A stretch of DNA of 42,736 bases from Lysinibacillus sp. FJAT-14745. Its GTDB lineage: Bacteria > Bacillota > Bacilli > Bacillales_A > Planococcaceae. A model generated the notes under the pieces. The model was not told the origin of the DNA and ran no database searches. It was given only the letters and a program-made list of their open reading frames with translations. The stretch lies in assembly GCF_001275675.1 (NCBI RefSeq), contig NZ_LITM01000008.1, positions 227,158 to 269,893 on the forward strand, read 5' to 3'. Numbering within the stretch: the stretch's first letter is position 1; the number at the start of each line of letters is the position of its first letter. Position numbers and translations under genes: made by a program. Shown in pieces: positions 22,550 to 32,219 of the stretch.

Positions 22550-23713
22550 ATGAGTACAGTAGCAGAGAAAAAAGGATATTTCGGTGAATTTGGAGGTAGC
22601 TTTGTTCCTAATGAGCTTCAAAATGTATTAACTATTTTAGATGAAAACTTCCAAAATTATAAAGACGATGAAGACTTTAATAAAGAGCTAGATTATTATT
22701 TCCGTGAATATGTTGGGCGCAAATCTCCACTTTATTTTGCTGAAAATTTAACAAAACAATTAGGTGGCGCAAAAATTTATTTAAAGCGTGAAGATCTTAA
22801 CCATACAGGTTCTCATAAAATTAACAACGTTCTAGGTCAGATTTTATTGGCAAAGCGCATGGGTGCTAATCGTATTATTGCCGAAACAGGTGCGGGTCAG
22901 CATGGTGTAGCAACAGCAACTGCTTGTGCAATGTTTGGGATGGATTGCACAATTTATATGGGCTTAGAGGATACAAAGCGTCAAGCATTAAACGTCTTCC
23001 GTATGGAGCTTCTTGGTGCAAAGGTAGTAGCAGTTGATAAAGGTCAAGGGCGACTAAAGGATGCAGTAGATGCAGCATTTGCTGATTTAGTAGAAAACTA
23101 CGAGACAACTTTCTATTTACTAGGTTCTGCTGTTGGACCTCACCCATTCCCTTCAATGGTGAAGCATTTCCAATCAGTTATTAGCCGTGAAAGTCGCGAA
23201 CAAATTTTAGAAAAAGAAGGAAAGCTACCAGCAGCAGTACTTGCTTGTGTCGGCGGCGGTAGTAATGCGATTGGTGCATTTGCAGAATATATTGCAGATG
23301 AAAATGTTCGCCTCATCGGTATTGAACCCGATAAGGCAGCAACATTAAATGAAGGAACACCGGGTGAATTACACGGCTTCAAATGTTTAGTCCTGCAAGA
23401 TGCAGAGGGCAATCCATTACCAACCTATTCGATTGCCGCTGGATTAGATTATCCTGGAGCTGGTCCAGAGCATAGCTATTTAAAAACAATTGGTCGTGGA
23501 GAATATGTAACGGTGACGAATGAAGAGGTGCTTGAAGCATTCCAAGTGCTGTCAAAAGTTGAAGGAATTATTCCTGCACTTGAAAGCTCGCACGCAGTTG
23601 CTCATGCACTAAAGCTTGCGCCAACATTGTCTCCGGAAGAAAGCATTATTATCAATATCTCTGGCCGCGGAGACAAAGACGTGGAACAAGTATTTCAAAT
23701 GTTAAATAAATGA
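22550..23713 (+). CDS. trpB: Tryptophan synthase beta chain
   Basis: TrpB condenses indole with serine to tryptophan using PLP. The 387-residue protein has the PLP Lys in [19 protein letters not shown] (residues about 78-96), [16 protein letters not shown], the phosphate-binding GGGSNAIG near 227, and [13 protein letters not shown], all typical of TrpB1. The ATG at 22550 follows AGAGGAG; the longer frame runs into the T-box terminator. It stands alone: no trpA or other trp gene is adjacent, and its own Trp T-box controls it. It may be an additional trpB or one part of a dispersed pathway. Confidence 0.5.
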   Translation: MSTVAEKKGYFGEFGGSFVPNELQNVLTILDENFQNYKDDEDFNKELDYYFREYVGRKSPLYFAENLTKQLGGAKIYLKREDLNHTGSHKINNVLGQILLAKRMGANRIIAETGAGQHGVATATACAMFGMDCTIYMGLEDTKRQALNVFRMELLGAKVVAVDKGQGRLKDAVDAAFADLVENYETTFYLLGSAVGPHPFPSMVKHFQSVISRESREQILEKEGKLPAAVLACVGGGSNAIGAFAEYIADENVRLIGIEPDKAATLNEGTPGELHGFKCLVLQDAEGNPLPTYSIAAGLDYPGAGPEHSYLKTIGRGEYVTVTNEEVLEAFQVLSKVEGIIPALESSHAVAHALKLAPTLSPEESIIINISGRGDKDVEQVFQMLNK

Positions 23714-23721
23714 TGAAAAAA

Positions 23722-23759
23722 TGAAAGAGCGACTTCCCTTAATGGAAATCGCTCTTTTA
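23722..23759. terminator. Bidirectional terminator between trpB and the acyl-CoA synthetase gene
   Basis: AAAGAGCGA-TTCC / GGAA-TCGCTCTTT form a long stem with one bulge, with T/A runs on both sides. Confidence 0.5.
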
Positions 23760-23760
23760 A

Positions 23761-25386
23761 CTATACGAATGAACTTAATTTCGGATAAATTTCTGCCACA
23801 TTATCGCGAAGCTTAGCTTTCAGGAATTTCCCAACCGATGTTTTTGGAATTTCATCTAAAAATACCACATCATCCGGCACCCACCATTTTGCAAATTGAT
23901 TTTCTAAAAACGCAAGAAGCTCCGAGTCGGTTGCTGACTTTCCTTCCTTCAATACAACGCATGCTAGCGGACGTTCTTGCCATTTGGCATGCGGAATTGC
24001 GATAACCGCGGCTTCCAAAACAGCATCATGCGTCATTAACGCATTTTCTAAATCAACTGAGGAGATCCACTCCCCGCCTGATTTAATTAAATCTTTTGTA
24101 CGATCTGATATTTTAATAAAGCCATCCTCTGATCGCACCGCAATGTCCCCTGTATATAACCAGCCATCACGATAGGCATCATTTGTACGTTCATCATTAT
24201 AGTACTCGTGTGAAATCCATGGACCTCTTAAGCGTAATTCACCCATTGTCTCTCCATCCCAAGGTACTTCTCCATTATCATTAATAATACTCGATTCAAT
24301 ACCGGCCATCGTCATCCCTTGCATAGCTCGCGATTCAATTTTCTTTTCAATTGGCCAGTCATCCATCCAAGACATATAATTCGATAACGCTACAATCGGT
24401 GTTGTTTCAGTCATGCCATATACGACTATATATGGAATGCCATATTGCTCTTCAAATGTACGAATAAGTCGAGTAGGTGAAGCAGAGCCACCACAACAAA
24501 TAGCTCGTAGCGAACTTATATCTCGCTCACGCTTCTCCTGTTCCTGCAACGCACCGATCCAAATTGTCGGTACTCCAGCTGTTAATGTAATCTTCTCCTG
24601 CTCCACTAAATCCAAAATAATTGCCGATGTAAATTGTGGACCTGGCAGTACTTGTGTCGCACCCACATTGACACTTGCAAACGGTAGACCCCATGCATTT
24701 GCATGAAACATCGGTACAATTGGCATCACGACATCACGCTCGGAAATGCCCATTGAATCAGACATACTCAGCATCATACTGTGTAACACTAGACCTCGAT
24801 GTGAATAAACAACACCCTTTGGATTTCCTGTTGTAGCACTTGTATAGCACATGCCAGCAGGCTCCTCTTCCCCTATATCCTCTGGGAACTGATAGTTTTC
24901 ATCTGCTGCTGCTAATAAATCCTCATATGATAATGCATTCGGTAATGTCGTTTCTGGTAAAGTATCCTCATCTGTCATAATAATATAATGTTTTACTGTC
25001 TTGAGCTCAGGCGCAATGTTTTCAATAATTGGTAGCAAGTCCACATCAATTATTAAAATCTCATCTTCTGCATGATTAATAATATAAATTAAATGCTCTT
25101 CTGATAAACGTATATTCACCATGTGCAAAATGGCGCCAGAACATGGTACCGCAAAATAAGCCTCTAAGTGGCGATGCTGATTCCAGGCAAAGGAGCCAAT
25201 CTTCATTCCTCTTGTCATCCCCAGCTTTGTGAGCGCATCTGCTAAGCGACGTGTCCTTTTCGCCCATTCCCCATATGTTAAACGATGAATCTTCTGCGGG
25301 CTCGTCCTTGAAACAATAGTCTTTCTAGCAAAATAGCTTTCTGCTCTTTTAAAAAAGCTTGTTAATACTAACGGCGTTTGCATCAT
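23761..25386 (-). CDS. AMP-binding acyl-CoA synthetase (medium/long-chain fatty acid type)
   Basis: The enzyme activates a carboxylic acid as acyl-AMP and transfers it to CoA. The 541-residue protein has the adenylate-forming motifs CYTSATTGNPKGVVYSH (P-loop, residues about 180), VVYGMTETTPI near 330, GWLYTGDIAVRSEDGFIKI near 415, DRTKDLIKSGGEWIS and the C-terminal catalytic Lys in KTSVGKFLKAKLR near 520. It resembles AlkK/FadD-like synthetases; chain length is not determinable. The ATG at 25386 is preferred because AAAGGA is correctly spaced for it and abuts the upstream ATG at 25395. It is monocistronic. Confidence 0.5.
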   Translation of the reverse strand: MMQTPLVLTSFFKRAESYFARKTIVSRTSPQKIHRLTYGEWAKRTRRLADALTKLGMTRGMKIGSFAWNQHRHLEAYFAVPCSGAILHMVNIRLSEEHLIYIINHAEDEILIIDVDLLPIIENIAPELKTVKHYIIMTDEDTLPETTLPNALSYEDLLAAADENYQFPEDIGEEEPAGMCYTSATTGNPKGVVYSHRGLVLHSMMLSMSDSMGISERDVVMPIVPMFHANAWGLPFASVNVGATQVLPGPQFTSAIILDLVEQEKITLTAGVPTIWIGALQEQEKRERDISSLRAICCGGSASPTRLIRTFEEQYGIPYIVVYGMTETTPIVALSNYMSWMDDWPIEKKIESRAMQGMTMAGIESSIINDNGEVPWDGETMGELRLRGPWISHEYYNDERTNDAYRDGWLYTGDIAVRSEDGFIKISDRTKDLIKSGGEWISSVDLENALMTHDAVLEAAVIAIPHAKWQERPLACVVLKEGKSATDSELLAFLENQFAKWWVPDDVVFLDEIPKTSVGKFLKAKLRDNVAEIYPKLSSFV

Positions 25387-25578
25387 AAATACCATCCATC
25401 CTTTCGTCTTGTGAACTCCCTATCTTTGCCCTTGTGAAATATTAATAAAAAAATTAATCAAAAACTATTAATATTCTGAATATAATTATATTTAAAAACC
25501 ATAAATTTAGCTATATATTCCAATAATTTTCTTTTTATTGTAAACTTTTTCTAGAATAACTCATTCACATAACGTGGA

Positions 25579-25638
25579 GTTGATTTCCGTTCCGACCGGG
25601 CGCTTTCCTGGGGGCGTCCAGTCTCCACTCCAATCAAC
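25579..25638 (+). repeat. GTTGATTTCCG inverted-repeat element, copy c (short form)
   Basis: The left arm GTTGATTTCCGTTCCGAC with GGGCGCTTTCC is joined almost directly to the right arm CAGTCTCCACTCCAATCAAC. It is an internally deleted 60-bp version of the copy at 18684. It lies in the 520-nt gene-free gap between the acyl-CoA synthetase and tdh genes. Confidence 0.5.
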
Positions 25639-25739
25639 TTATTTGCACGGAATATATTTCAAAATGACACCTTAACCTTCCGATGATGAACCAGAATATA
25701 TTAGAAAATCCACTTGTATGGTCCATCACCATAACGTGG

Positions 25740-25825
25740 GTTGACTTCCGTTCCGACTAGGCGCTTTGTTGTTGCTGTCGCTACGCTTTCGCACAGAGCT
25801 TCCTGGCAGTTGGAACGAAGATCAA
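25740..25825 (+). repeat. GTTGATTTCCG element, copy d, with nested 35-bp unit
   Basis: The left arm GTTGACTTCCGTTCCGACTA and a right arm ending GTTGGAACGAAGATCAA are complementary in part. Between them (about 25768-25798) is an inverted 35-bp-family unit, TTGCTGTCGCTACGCTTTCG. It lies only 100 bp from copy c in the same orientation. Confidence 0.5.
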
Positions 25826-25855
25826 ATGTCATTTCAAACTTGATTACCTGTCAAA

Positions 25856-25898
25856 TAAAAAAAGACGAAGAAAACTAAATTCTTCGTCCGCTTTTTAG
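25856..25898 (-). terminator. Terminator of the tdh gene
   Basis: On the minus strand GACGAAGAA / TTCTTCGTC with a 7-nt loop is followed by TTTTTTTATT. Confidence 0.5.
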
Positions 25899-25908
25899 GT
25901 ATTTTTAT

Positions 25909-26862
25909 TTATGAACAGGCTTTCGTTTGTAGCTTGATTTTTAATTTTTCTAGCATATCAACTGTCATTTTTGCTAAGTCGTACTGTGCTTTAAAGCCCC
26001 ATTCTTTCTGTGCCGCTTCTATATTTAAAGAATCTGGCCAACTATCTGCTATCGCTTGGCGTACTGGATCTACATTATAATCCATATGGAAATGTGGTAA
26101 ATGCTTTTTAATTTCCGCCGCAATTTCAGATGGCTCGAAGCTCATTGCAGTGATATTAAAGGCATTGCGATGTATTAGTTTACTACTATCGGCTTCCATT
26201 AAATCTACAATAGCCTGCAATGCATCTGGCATGTACATCATGTCCATCTTCGTACCTTCTTGAATATAAGATGTGTACTTACCTTGCTCGATCGCCTCAT
26301 AGAAGATCTCTACTGCATAGTCTGTCGTACCACCTCCTGGAGGAGTTACGTATGAAATTAACCCTGGGAAGCGTACACCGCGAGTATCTACACCAAAACG
26401 ATTGAAATAATAATCACATAATAGCTCACCAGCAACTTTATTTACCCCATACATTGTTGTTGGACGCTGTAATGTATCCTGTGGCGTATTATCCTTCGGT
26501 GTCGATGGACCGAACGCTCCTATTGAGCTTGGCGTAAAAAATTGCAAGTTTAACTCACGCGAAACCTCCAACGCATTCATTAAACCACCCATATTTAAAT
26601 TCCACGCCAGCAATGGATTTCTTTCTGCTGTCGCAGATAATAACGCCGCTAAATGCATCATTGTATCTGCACCAAAATCCTTCGCTAAATCATGCATTCT
26701 TTGTCCATCCGTCACGTCCAATACTTCAAATGGACCCTTAGAATGCTCAAGCTTCCGAATATCTGTCGCTAATATATTGTCCTCTCCATAAACACTACGA
26801 AGTTTTTCTACAAGCTCAGAACCTATTTGACCTAGTGCTCCTGTAACCATTATCTTTTTCAT
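25909..26862 (-). CDS. tdh: L-threonine 3-dehydrogenase, SDR (epimerase-like) type
   Basis: This enzyme oxidises threonine to 2-amino-3-ketobutyrate, which Kbl then cleaves to glycine and acetyl-CoA. The 317-residue protein is an extended short-chain dehydrogenase: NAD site [17 protein letters not shown] (residues 5-21), [20 protein letters not shown], catalytic SS...YGVNK (Ser near 118, Tyr near 143, Lys 147), and the SDR-TDH-like stretch [24 protein letters not shown], which separates it from UDP-sugar epimerases. It is monocistronic. The partner kbl is 13 kb away in this window rather than adjacent. The specificity call is good but not absolute. Confidence 0.5.
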   Translation of the reverse strand: MKKIMVTGALGQIGSELVEKLRSVYGEDNILATDIRKLEHSKGPFEVLDVTDGQRMHDLAKDFGADTMMHLAALLSATAERNPLLAWNLNMGGLMNALEVSRELNLQFFTPSSIGAFGPSTPKDNTPQDTLQRPTTMYGVNKVAGELLCDYYFNRFGVDTRGVRFPGLISYVTPPGGGTTDYAVEIFYEAIEQGKYTSYIQEGTKMDMMYMPDALQAIVDLMEADSSKLIHRNAFNITAMSFEPSEIAAEIKKHLPHFHMDYNVDPVRQAIADSWPDSLNIEAAQKEWGFKAQYDLAKMTVDMLEKLKIKLQTKACS

Positions 26863-26887
26863 TTCTCCAAACCTCCACCTATGAACA

Positions 26888-26910
26888 ATTGTACTTTTGG
26901 AATGTACAAT
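26888..26910. promoter_or_regulatory. Operator-like dyad upstream of tdh
   Basis: ATTGTAC-N9-GTACAAT is a perfect 7-bp inverted repeat 26 nt upstream of the tdh start, well placed for a repressor site. The rest of the gap 26911-27170 is AT-rich, with no gene seen. Confidence 0.5.
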
Positions 26911-27171
26911 AATATATAAACAAACATTGATTTAATAACACTTCCGATGAATTTCATTATAATTTGTTCACATTAAAAATACAACCACAATATTTTTAAT
27001 TTTAAAAACAAGAACGTAAAATCCTTTATCATCAGTATATGAGACCTATAAAATATTGTGCTAACAAAACAAATAAAATACATATGTACTTCTCAAGAAG
27101 ACACTTATTTATTTCCCCACATAGGCTCAGTAATAATTTTGTTCAATGAAATGATTCTTGCATCCACTAGC

Positions 27172-27210
27172 CAAAAAAAGAACCTTCTTTGTATACAAAG
27201 GAGATTCTAT
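27172..27210 (-). terminator. Terminator of the chemotaxis receptor gene
   Basis: On the minus strand AGAATCTCCTTTGTA / TACAAAGAAGGTTCT form a long stem with a few mismatches, followed by TTTTTTTGG. Confidence 0.5.
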
Positions 27211-27215
27211 TTGTT

Positions 27216-28889
27216 CTAAATTGAGAAACGCTTTACGGCTATTTGTAAAACTTTTGATACCTTATGTAGCTCTCTAATATAATCATGGAATTGCTGCTGC
27301 TCGTTTAATTGATCGGCTGTTAAAGTAGCTACATGTTTAGTTGATGCTGCATTCGTATCTGAAAATGATGTTAACATCACCGCATCTTCACTAACCTTTT
27401 TCGTATGGTTGGCAATTTCTTGAACGGTTGCAGATACTTCCATTATATATGGCTTAATTGTATGTACTTTTTCTAAAATCTGATCAAAGCTTGTTGCTGT
27501 ATCCCCTGTAACTTGCACACCCTTTTCAGTTGCAACTAACACACCCTCCATCATTTGCACAGCATAGTTAGAATCTAAATGAATGTTTTGTACAATGGAC
27601 GTAATCGTTTGTGTTGAATGAACGGTTTGCTCCGCAAGCTTGCGAACTTCATTGGCCACAACCGCAAATCCTTTACCATGCTCCCCTGCTCTAGCAGCCT
27701 CAATAGATGCATTTAAAGCTAGGAGGTTTGTTTGCGCAGTAATTTTTTCAATCACCTCAACCATTTGATCGATTGTAGATGCTCTCTCAACAAGATTAAA
27801 AATGGCTGAATTCGATTGTTCAACTGCACGTTTAATAGCCTGTATTTGTGTTAAATTTGCCTGTACAATTTCCGTACCACTTCCTGCGTCACGTGCAGTT
27901 TTATGAGCAAAATTTTCTACAACCTGTACTTTTTCTAAAATTACTTGCACACCATTTAGCACTTCCTCTAGAGATGCTGTATTGGAAGCTAATTTTTGGG
28001 TAGAAGCAGCAGTTGAATCTGAAATGGACTGCACATCCTTTGCAATTTTGCGCGTCGTGTTAGACGATTGCTCGGAGGATTCTTCCAGTTTCCCTGTCAT
28101 TTCTTCAACCTCATGTGCACTATTTGATACTGTATGAAGTAGTCTTTTCACCTCTGTTACCATTTGATTGTAAGACAATACTACCTCGCCAAGCTCATCC
28201 TGCGCCACATAGCTGGCATTCGCTGTGAAATCACCCTGCTCTGCCCGCTTTAATAATGACTTCAATTGACGTGTTGGTATATTCACAGCTTTTGTTGCTA
28301 TAAATCCTATACAGATTACTAATAAAACAACAAATAAACATACTCCTCCTAATAGCCAATAACCAAATTGCACATCTTTCTGGTATGTCTGCTGCTGTTC
28401 CTCAGCTCTCTGAACCAAATAGCTTTGAGTTTCTTCTAATAATGAATGACTTTGCTTGCTTACAGGTAAATACGACTGAACATAAAATTGTTGTTGTTCA
28501 TTTTGACCCAATTGCTTATAGCCATCAATCAATTCTACTTGCTGTGCTAGTAAAGTCTTAAATTTCTTCATCTGATAGTTCATCTTTTTATCAATCTCTA
28601 GACTTTCTAAATGATTGAAAGACTGCTCAGCATTTTTTAAAATGATAGTCATTTCTTGATAAGCTCCAGCTGAATCCACTAAATAATCTAATTGTCGTTG
28701 TGATTCCTCTAGTTGATTTAACCATCCGATCGGTACAAGTCCTTCTGTATAACTTTTACTTGCATGCCATGACATTTTCCGTAAATAATCAACACTAAAA
28801 ATACCTAGCAACACGTTCGATAGTACACAAACAATCATCAGAACAAGTAACTTGTCCTTCACCATTATGTATCGAAAAAAATGCATCAT
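27216..28889 (-). CDS. Methyl-accepting chemotaxis protein
   Basis: This 557-residue membrane receptor relays an extracellular or membrane signal to CheA/CheW. Transmembrane 1 (about residues 14-33; [20 protein letters not shown]) and transmembrane 2 (about 180-200; [21 protein letters not shown]) flank a helical four-helix-bundle-like sensor. A HAMP domain follows ([19 protein letters not shown], then [13 protein letters not shown]), then the signalling hairpin tip [20 protein letters not shown] with [20 protein letters not shown]. The ligand is unknown. Start was set at the ATG at 28889 after AAGGAG; the next codon is also ATG. It is monocistronic, not linked to other chemotaxis genes here. 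Confidence 0.5.
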   Translation of the reverse strand: MMHFFRYIMVKDKLLVLMIVCVLSNVLLGIFSVDYLRKMSWHASKSYTEGLVPIGWLNQLEESQRQLDYLVDSAGAYQEMTIILKNAEQSFNHLESLEIDKKMNYQMKKFKTLLAQQVELIDGYKQLGQNEQQQFYVQSYLPVSKQSHSLLEETQSYLVQRAEEQQQTYQKDVQFGYWLLGGVCLFVVLLVICIGFIATKAVNIPTRQLKSLLKRAEQGDFTANASYVAQDELGEVVLSYNQMVTEVKRLLHTVSNSAHEVEEMTGKLEESSEQSSNTTRKIAKDVQSISDSTAASTQKLASNTASLEEVLNGVQVILEKVQVVENFAHKTARDAGSGTEIVQANLTQIQAIKRAVEQSNSAIFNLVERASTIDQMVEVIEKITAQTNLLALNASIEAARAGEHGKGFAVVANEVRKLAEQTVHSTQTITSIVQNIHLDSNYAVQMMEGVLVATEKGVQVTGDTATSFDQILEKVHTIKPYIMEVSATVQEIANHTKKVSEDAVMLTSFSDTNAASTKHVATLTADQLNEQQQFHDYIRELHKVSKVLQIAVKRFSI

Positions 28890-29023
28890 CCTTGGCTCCT
28901 TCTCCAACTCTTACCAATAATGATAGTATGAAGATATAAAGCCAGTGTTATGTTTTTGTAAAGATTGTACGAAGAGTTGTGAAATTTATCCCATTACCCC
29001 TAATATAATAGGCGTATATCCTC

Positions 29024-29096
29024 CTCGGGGTAACGTGATATTAGTCCTCATAAAATACCTTCAGTAACGTGCAAATTCATCTACTCTTTCCCCGAG
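29024..29096. other. Long-range inverted repeat in the gap upstream of the receptor gene
   Basis: CTCGGGG (29024-29030) and CCCCGAG (29090-29096) are perfect complements enclosing about 60 nt, which includes a direct repeat of GTAACGTG. No ORF of useful size lies here. It resembles a structured leader or small RNA, but no known riboswitch class was recognised. Confidence 0.5.
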
Positions 29097-29169
29097 CTTC
29101 CGTACATAAATCAATCAAACGTCATCTTGGTAATCCTACGATTTCACTCATATCGCATCCAATGTAAAA

Positions 29170-29198
29170 TTAACAAAATAGTAAAATTGGTTTATAAT
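29170..29198 (+). promoter_or_regulatory. Probable promoter of the rodA-like gene
   Basis: TTAACA (29170-29175) and TATAAT (29193-29198) are separated by 17 nt. It would give a leader of about 170 nt that includes the 35-bp repeat units. Confidence 0.5.
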
Positions 29199-29280
29199 TT
29201 CTAATAATCATAATAATCATTCATCTTGCAACCTTCTACATTTCCAATCGTTGTCTATTAATAGTACCGTTTCCAATTGT

Positions 29281-29346
29281 TTTCTGTTGCGAAAGCGAAG
29301 CGGCAGCAACAAATGTTTTCTGTGCGAAAGCGAAGCGGCAGCAACA
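29281..29346 (+). repeat. 35-bp tandem unit, about two copies
   Basis: The unit CAACAAATGTTTTCTGTGCG followed by AAAGCGAAGCGGCAG occurs once fully (29307-29341) and once nearly fully just before it. The same unit recurs four times at 42370-42513 and singly, inverted, inside repeats near 3090 and 25780. Here it lies just upstream of the rodA ribosome site. Confidence 0.5.
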
Positions 29347-29377
29347 ATTACGCTATTGATCAAAAGGGGGTGTTTGA

Positions 29378-30547
29378 TTGTTACAGATCAATAAACTAGA
29401 TAAAAGTTTAGTCATTAGCTTAGCATTGCTCGGTATCATTAGTTGTCTTTTTGTTCATTCCAGTAGTACGGTGTTTGAGCAGTATACAAGCTCGTTTATT
29501 AAAAAGCAGTTTTTTTATTACCTAATCGGATTTTTAATTATGTATGGAGTAGCAATGCTCGATATTGAGCAACTAAAAAAAATTGGCTGGCCATTTTATT
29601 GGGCGATGGTCTTATTAACATTTGGCTTATTTATTGCACCTGAAAGTATAGCCCGGACTGTAAACGAGGCAAAACGCTGGTACCAAATCCCTGTGTTAGG
29701 ATCTATTCAGCCGTCAGAGTTTTTAAAGTTCGCGTTTTTAATCGTTGTCAGTAAGGTCATTGTTGCACATCGAGAGAAATATGAGCGCCCTACCTTTTTA
29801 ACGGATATGCGGCTCCTCTTCATCATTGCTGTTATCACTATTCCACCTACGCTTGCTGTTTACAAGCAACCTGATACGGGCATGGTCTTGATTTATATGT
29901 CGATGATTGTACCGATGATTTTCTTTTCAGGTATACAAAGAAAATTGCTGATAATCTTTACAGCCATTCCCGTATCCATTCTCAGCGTTGTGGCTATTCT
30001 TTATGTAAAGTTTAATGATTTTTTCACAGATAAAATTTTAAATAAATTATCAGGACATCAAATTTCTCGAATTTATGGATGGTTGCAGCCTCATGAATAT
30101 CCGGACTCATCTTTTCAAACTAGGCAGGGATTTTCAGCAATTGGTTCAGGACAGTTTACCGGAAAAGGTTACATGAAAAATGATGTCTATGTCGTGGAAA
30201 AGCATACAGATTTCATTTTTGCCAACATTGCTGAAGAGGTCGGGTTCATTGGAGCGGCATTTGTTATTACTCTTTTATTTTTTGTTATTTACCGTATTGT
30301 TCTCATTACAGTAGAAGCAAAGGATCCATTTATGACGCTGATGGGGGCAGGGATCGCTAGTTTATTAGCCTTCCAAATTACACAAAATATCGGTATGACA
30401 ATTGGACTTTTACCTGTAACAGGTATGACATTGCCATTTTTAAGCTATGGCGGAAGTTCACTCATATCAAATTTCATGTTAATCGGCATTGTGATGATTA
30501 TCTATAATTCTTATAACGGCTACATGTTTAAAACAACAAAAGAGTAG
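29378..30547 (+). CDS. rodA: RodA/FtsW/SpoVE (SEDS) family peptidoglycan polymerase
   Basis: SEDS proteins polymerise glycan strands with a partner class B PBP. The 389-residue protein has about ten membrane segments; signatures are GSIQPSEFLKFAFLIVVSKV near residue 110, VYKQPDTGMVLIYMSM near 165, IGSGQFTGKG near 255, EKHTDFIFANIAEEVGFIG near 270 (with the conserved Asp), and GLLPVTGMTLPFLSYGGSS near 350. It looks like RodA (elongation) more than FtsW, but stand-alone RodA-like paralogues are common in Bacilli. The start is a TTG, 9 nt after AAAAGGGGG. No PBP gene is adjacent. Confidence 0.5.
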   Translation: MLQINKLDKSLVISLALLGIISCLFVHSSSTVFEQYTSSFIKKQFFYYLIGFLIMYGVAMLDIEQLKKIGWPFYWAMVLLTFGLFIAPESIARTVNEAKRWYQIPVLGSIQPSEFLKFAFLIVVSKVIVAHREKYERPTFLTDMRLLFIIAVITIPPTLAVYKQPDTGMVLIYMSMIVPMIFFSGIQRKLLIIFTAIPVSILSVVAILYVKFNDFFTDKILNKLSGHQISRIYGWLQPHEYPDSSFQTRQGFSAIGSGQFTGKGYMKNDVYVVEKHTDFIFANIAEEVGFIGAAFVITLLFFVIYRIVLITVEAKDPFMTLMGAGIASLLAFQITQNIGMTIGLLPVTGMTLPFLSYGGSSLISNFMLIGIVMIIYNSYNGYMFKTTKE

Positions 30548-30586
30548 GTGAAGGTGTGTATGAACGATACTTTAAAAAAGAGAATT

Positions 30587-30723
30587 TTTATCTTCATTCA
30601 GTAGAAGATCCCTACCTTTGAAAGTGGTGAGCTGAATACGGATGTGGTTCCTTTTTAGCGAGCATCCAACACCTACTGAATGAAGATAAATCCTCCGGAC
30701 GCAATTACGCCAAGGCGAAATTG
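30587..30723 (-). repeat. Modular palindromic repeat, copy D (reverse orientation, diverged)
   Basis: On the minus strand it begins with the palindrome CAATTTCGCC / GGCGTAATTG, then CGTCCGGAGGA, then a terminal inverted pair TTTATCTTCATTCAGTAGG / CTACTGAATGAAGATAAA enclosing about 70 nt. The central hairpin of copies A-C is absent, which shows that the element is built of exchangeable modules. It lies 40 nt after the rodA stop. Confidence 0.5.
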
Positions 30724-30802
30724 ATTATTATTCTTTCTAACAGGAGTTGTTTTGTTCATACTCATAGTTCGCCTCGCCTTTCTCATGCTATAAAACAATC
30801 AA

Positions 30803-30838
30803 AAAGCTGTCTCTTAATTTTGAACAAGAGACAGCTTT
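30803..30838. terminator. Bidirectional terminator after the aminotransferase gene
   Basis: AAAGCTGTCTCT / AGAGACAGCTTT, a 12-bp perfect stem with a 12-nt loop. The T-run is best on the minus strand (TTTTTGATTG), just after the aminotransferase stop at 30843. Confidence 0.5.
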
Positions 30839-30842
30839 GGAT

Positions 30843-32195
30843 TTAAATTTTATGAATACTATCAATGACAACTTTTATGATTGTATCAAGATCCTCTTGT
30901 ACAATATTAAGTGGTGGAGATAATGTTAACACGTTATTAAAGCCTGCAACAGTAGCACCATTTTTACCTATAATAACACCCTGCTCTTTGCATGCGGCAA
31001 TAACAGCATTTACTTTATCTACTGGTAAAGTTTCCTTCGACGTTTTATCTGAAACTAATTCGATGCCAATTAATAAACCTTTGCCTCGAACATCCCCAAC
31101 ATTCGGGTGATTACCCAATGCTTGCTGAAGTGCTTGCAAAGTAGCAGCTCCAACTTCACTAGATTTTTCGAATAATGCTTCTCGCTGAAGAATCTCAATA
31201 TTTTTCAATGCGACCGCACATGCAACTGGTGATCCGCCAAATGTATTAACATGACGGAAATAACCGTACGCATCAGAGCCAGTAAATGCCTCATAAACTT
31301 CCCGTTTTACCGCTGTAGCTGATAATGGTAAATAGGCACTTGTTATCCCTTTTGCCATTGTAATAATATCTGGCTTTACACCGTAGTTCATGAATCCAAA
31401 TGGCTTTCCTGTTCGACCGAAGCCACAAATTACTTCGTCTACAATCATTAAAGCCCCATGTTTTTTACACACTTCCTCAATGCCCCTTAAGTAGTTCTCC
31501 GAAGGCATAATGACGCCCCCACCTGTAATAATTGGCTCTAAAATCATTGCCGCTACTGTTTCACTTAGCTCCCATGTCATCGTCTTATCTACTGCCTTGA
31601 CGCTTGCTAAATCTGTTGGGGCAAGTGTATCACTTTCATGTTCCCTATATTGATCAGGTGGTGCTACATGGATAAAGCCAGGAGATAATGGTTCATATTT
31701 ATATTTTCGTTCCGCTTGCCCTGTCGCAGCCAATGCTCCAAAAGAACTTCCGTGATATGCACGGTAGCGAGAAATAATTTTATAACGAGAGCTTTCCCCT
31801 TTTTGTTGATGATACTGACGCGCAATTTTAAACGCAGTTTCGTTCGCCTCTGACCCACTATTAGAGAAGAAAATAACATAATCTCCACCGAGCATTTCAT
31901 TAATCTTTTCAGCCAATTCAACTGCTGGTAAATGTCCCTGTGATAAAGGCGCATATGCGTTTTTCATCATTTGCTCATGTGCAACATCTGCTAATTCCTT
32001 ACGTCCATAGCCTACATTTACACACCATAATCCCGCCATTGCATCGATGTATTCAACACCATCTGTATCAACAATCCTCGCACCATTTGATTTTTCTACT
32101 ACATAGGTCGCTTGTGGATTGTAGGGTTTCATTGAATGCCAGACATATTGTTCATCTTTCTTTAAAATATCACTATTAAGATTTACTTGAACCAT
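30843..32195 (-). CDS. Class III omega-amino acid:pyruvate aminotransferase
   Basis: This 450-residue PLP enzyme transfers an amino group from an omega-amino acid (beta-alanine, GABA, taurine or an amine) to pyruvate or another oxoacid. Class III features are AMAGLWCVNVGYGRKELA near residue 52, FFSNSGSEANETAFKIARQY near 110, YRAYHGSSFGALAATG, LIVDEVICGFGRTGKPFG near 255 and the PLP Lys in ITMAKGITSAYLPLSA near 287. It is the last gene of the operon permease, semialdehyde dehydrogenase, aminotransferase. That context points to beta-alanine (product malonate semialdehyde) or a near analogue, by inference. Confidence 0.5.
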   Translation of the reverse strand: MVQVNLNSDILKKDEQYVWHSMKPYNPQATYVVEKSNGARIVDTDGVEYIDAMAGLWCVNVGYGRKELADVAHEQMMKNAYAPLSQGHLPAVELAEKINEMLGGDYVIFFSNSGSEANETAFKIARQYHQQKGESSRYKIISRYRAYHGSSFGALAATGQAERKYKYEPLSPGFIHVAPPDQYREHESDTLAPTDLASVKAVDKTMTWELSETVAAMILEPIITGGGVIMPSENYLRGIEEVCKKHGALMIVDEVICGFGRTGKPFGFMNYGVKPDIITMAKGITSAYLPLSATAVKREVYEAFTGSDAYGYFRHVNTFGGSPVACAVALKNIEILQREALFEKSSEVGAATLQALQQALGNHPNVGDVRGKGLLIGIELVSDKTSKETLPVDKVNAVIAACKEQGVIIGKNGATVAGFNNVLTLSPPLNIVQEDLDTIIKVVIDSIHKI

Positions 32196-32219
32196 ATCTA
32201 TACACCCCTTTAAGTTTTT

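Noticed and set aside
28980..29160. Cyclic-di-GMP riboswitch before the chemotaxis receptor
   Set aside because: The GEMM consensus elements are absent on the minus strand; only an unassigned inverted repeat is present.
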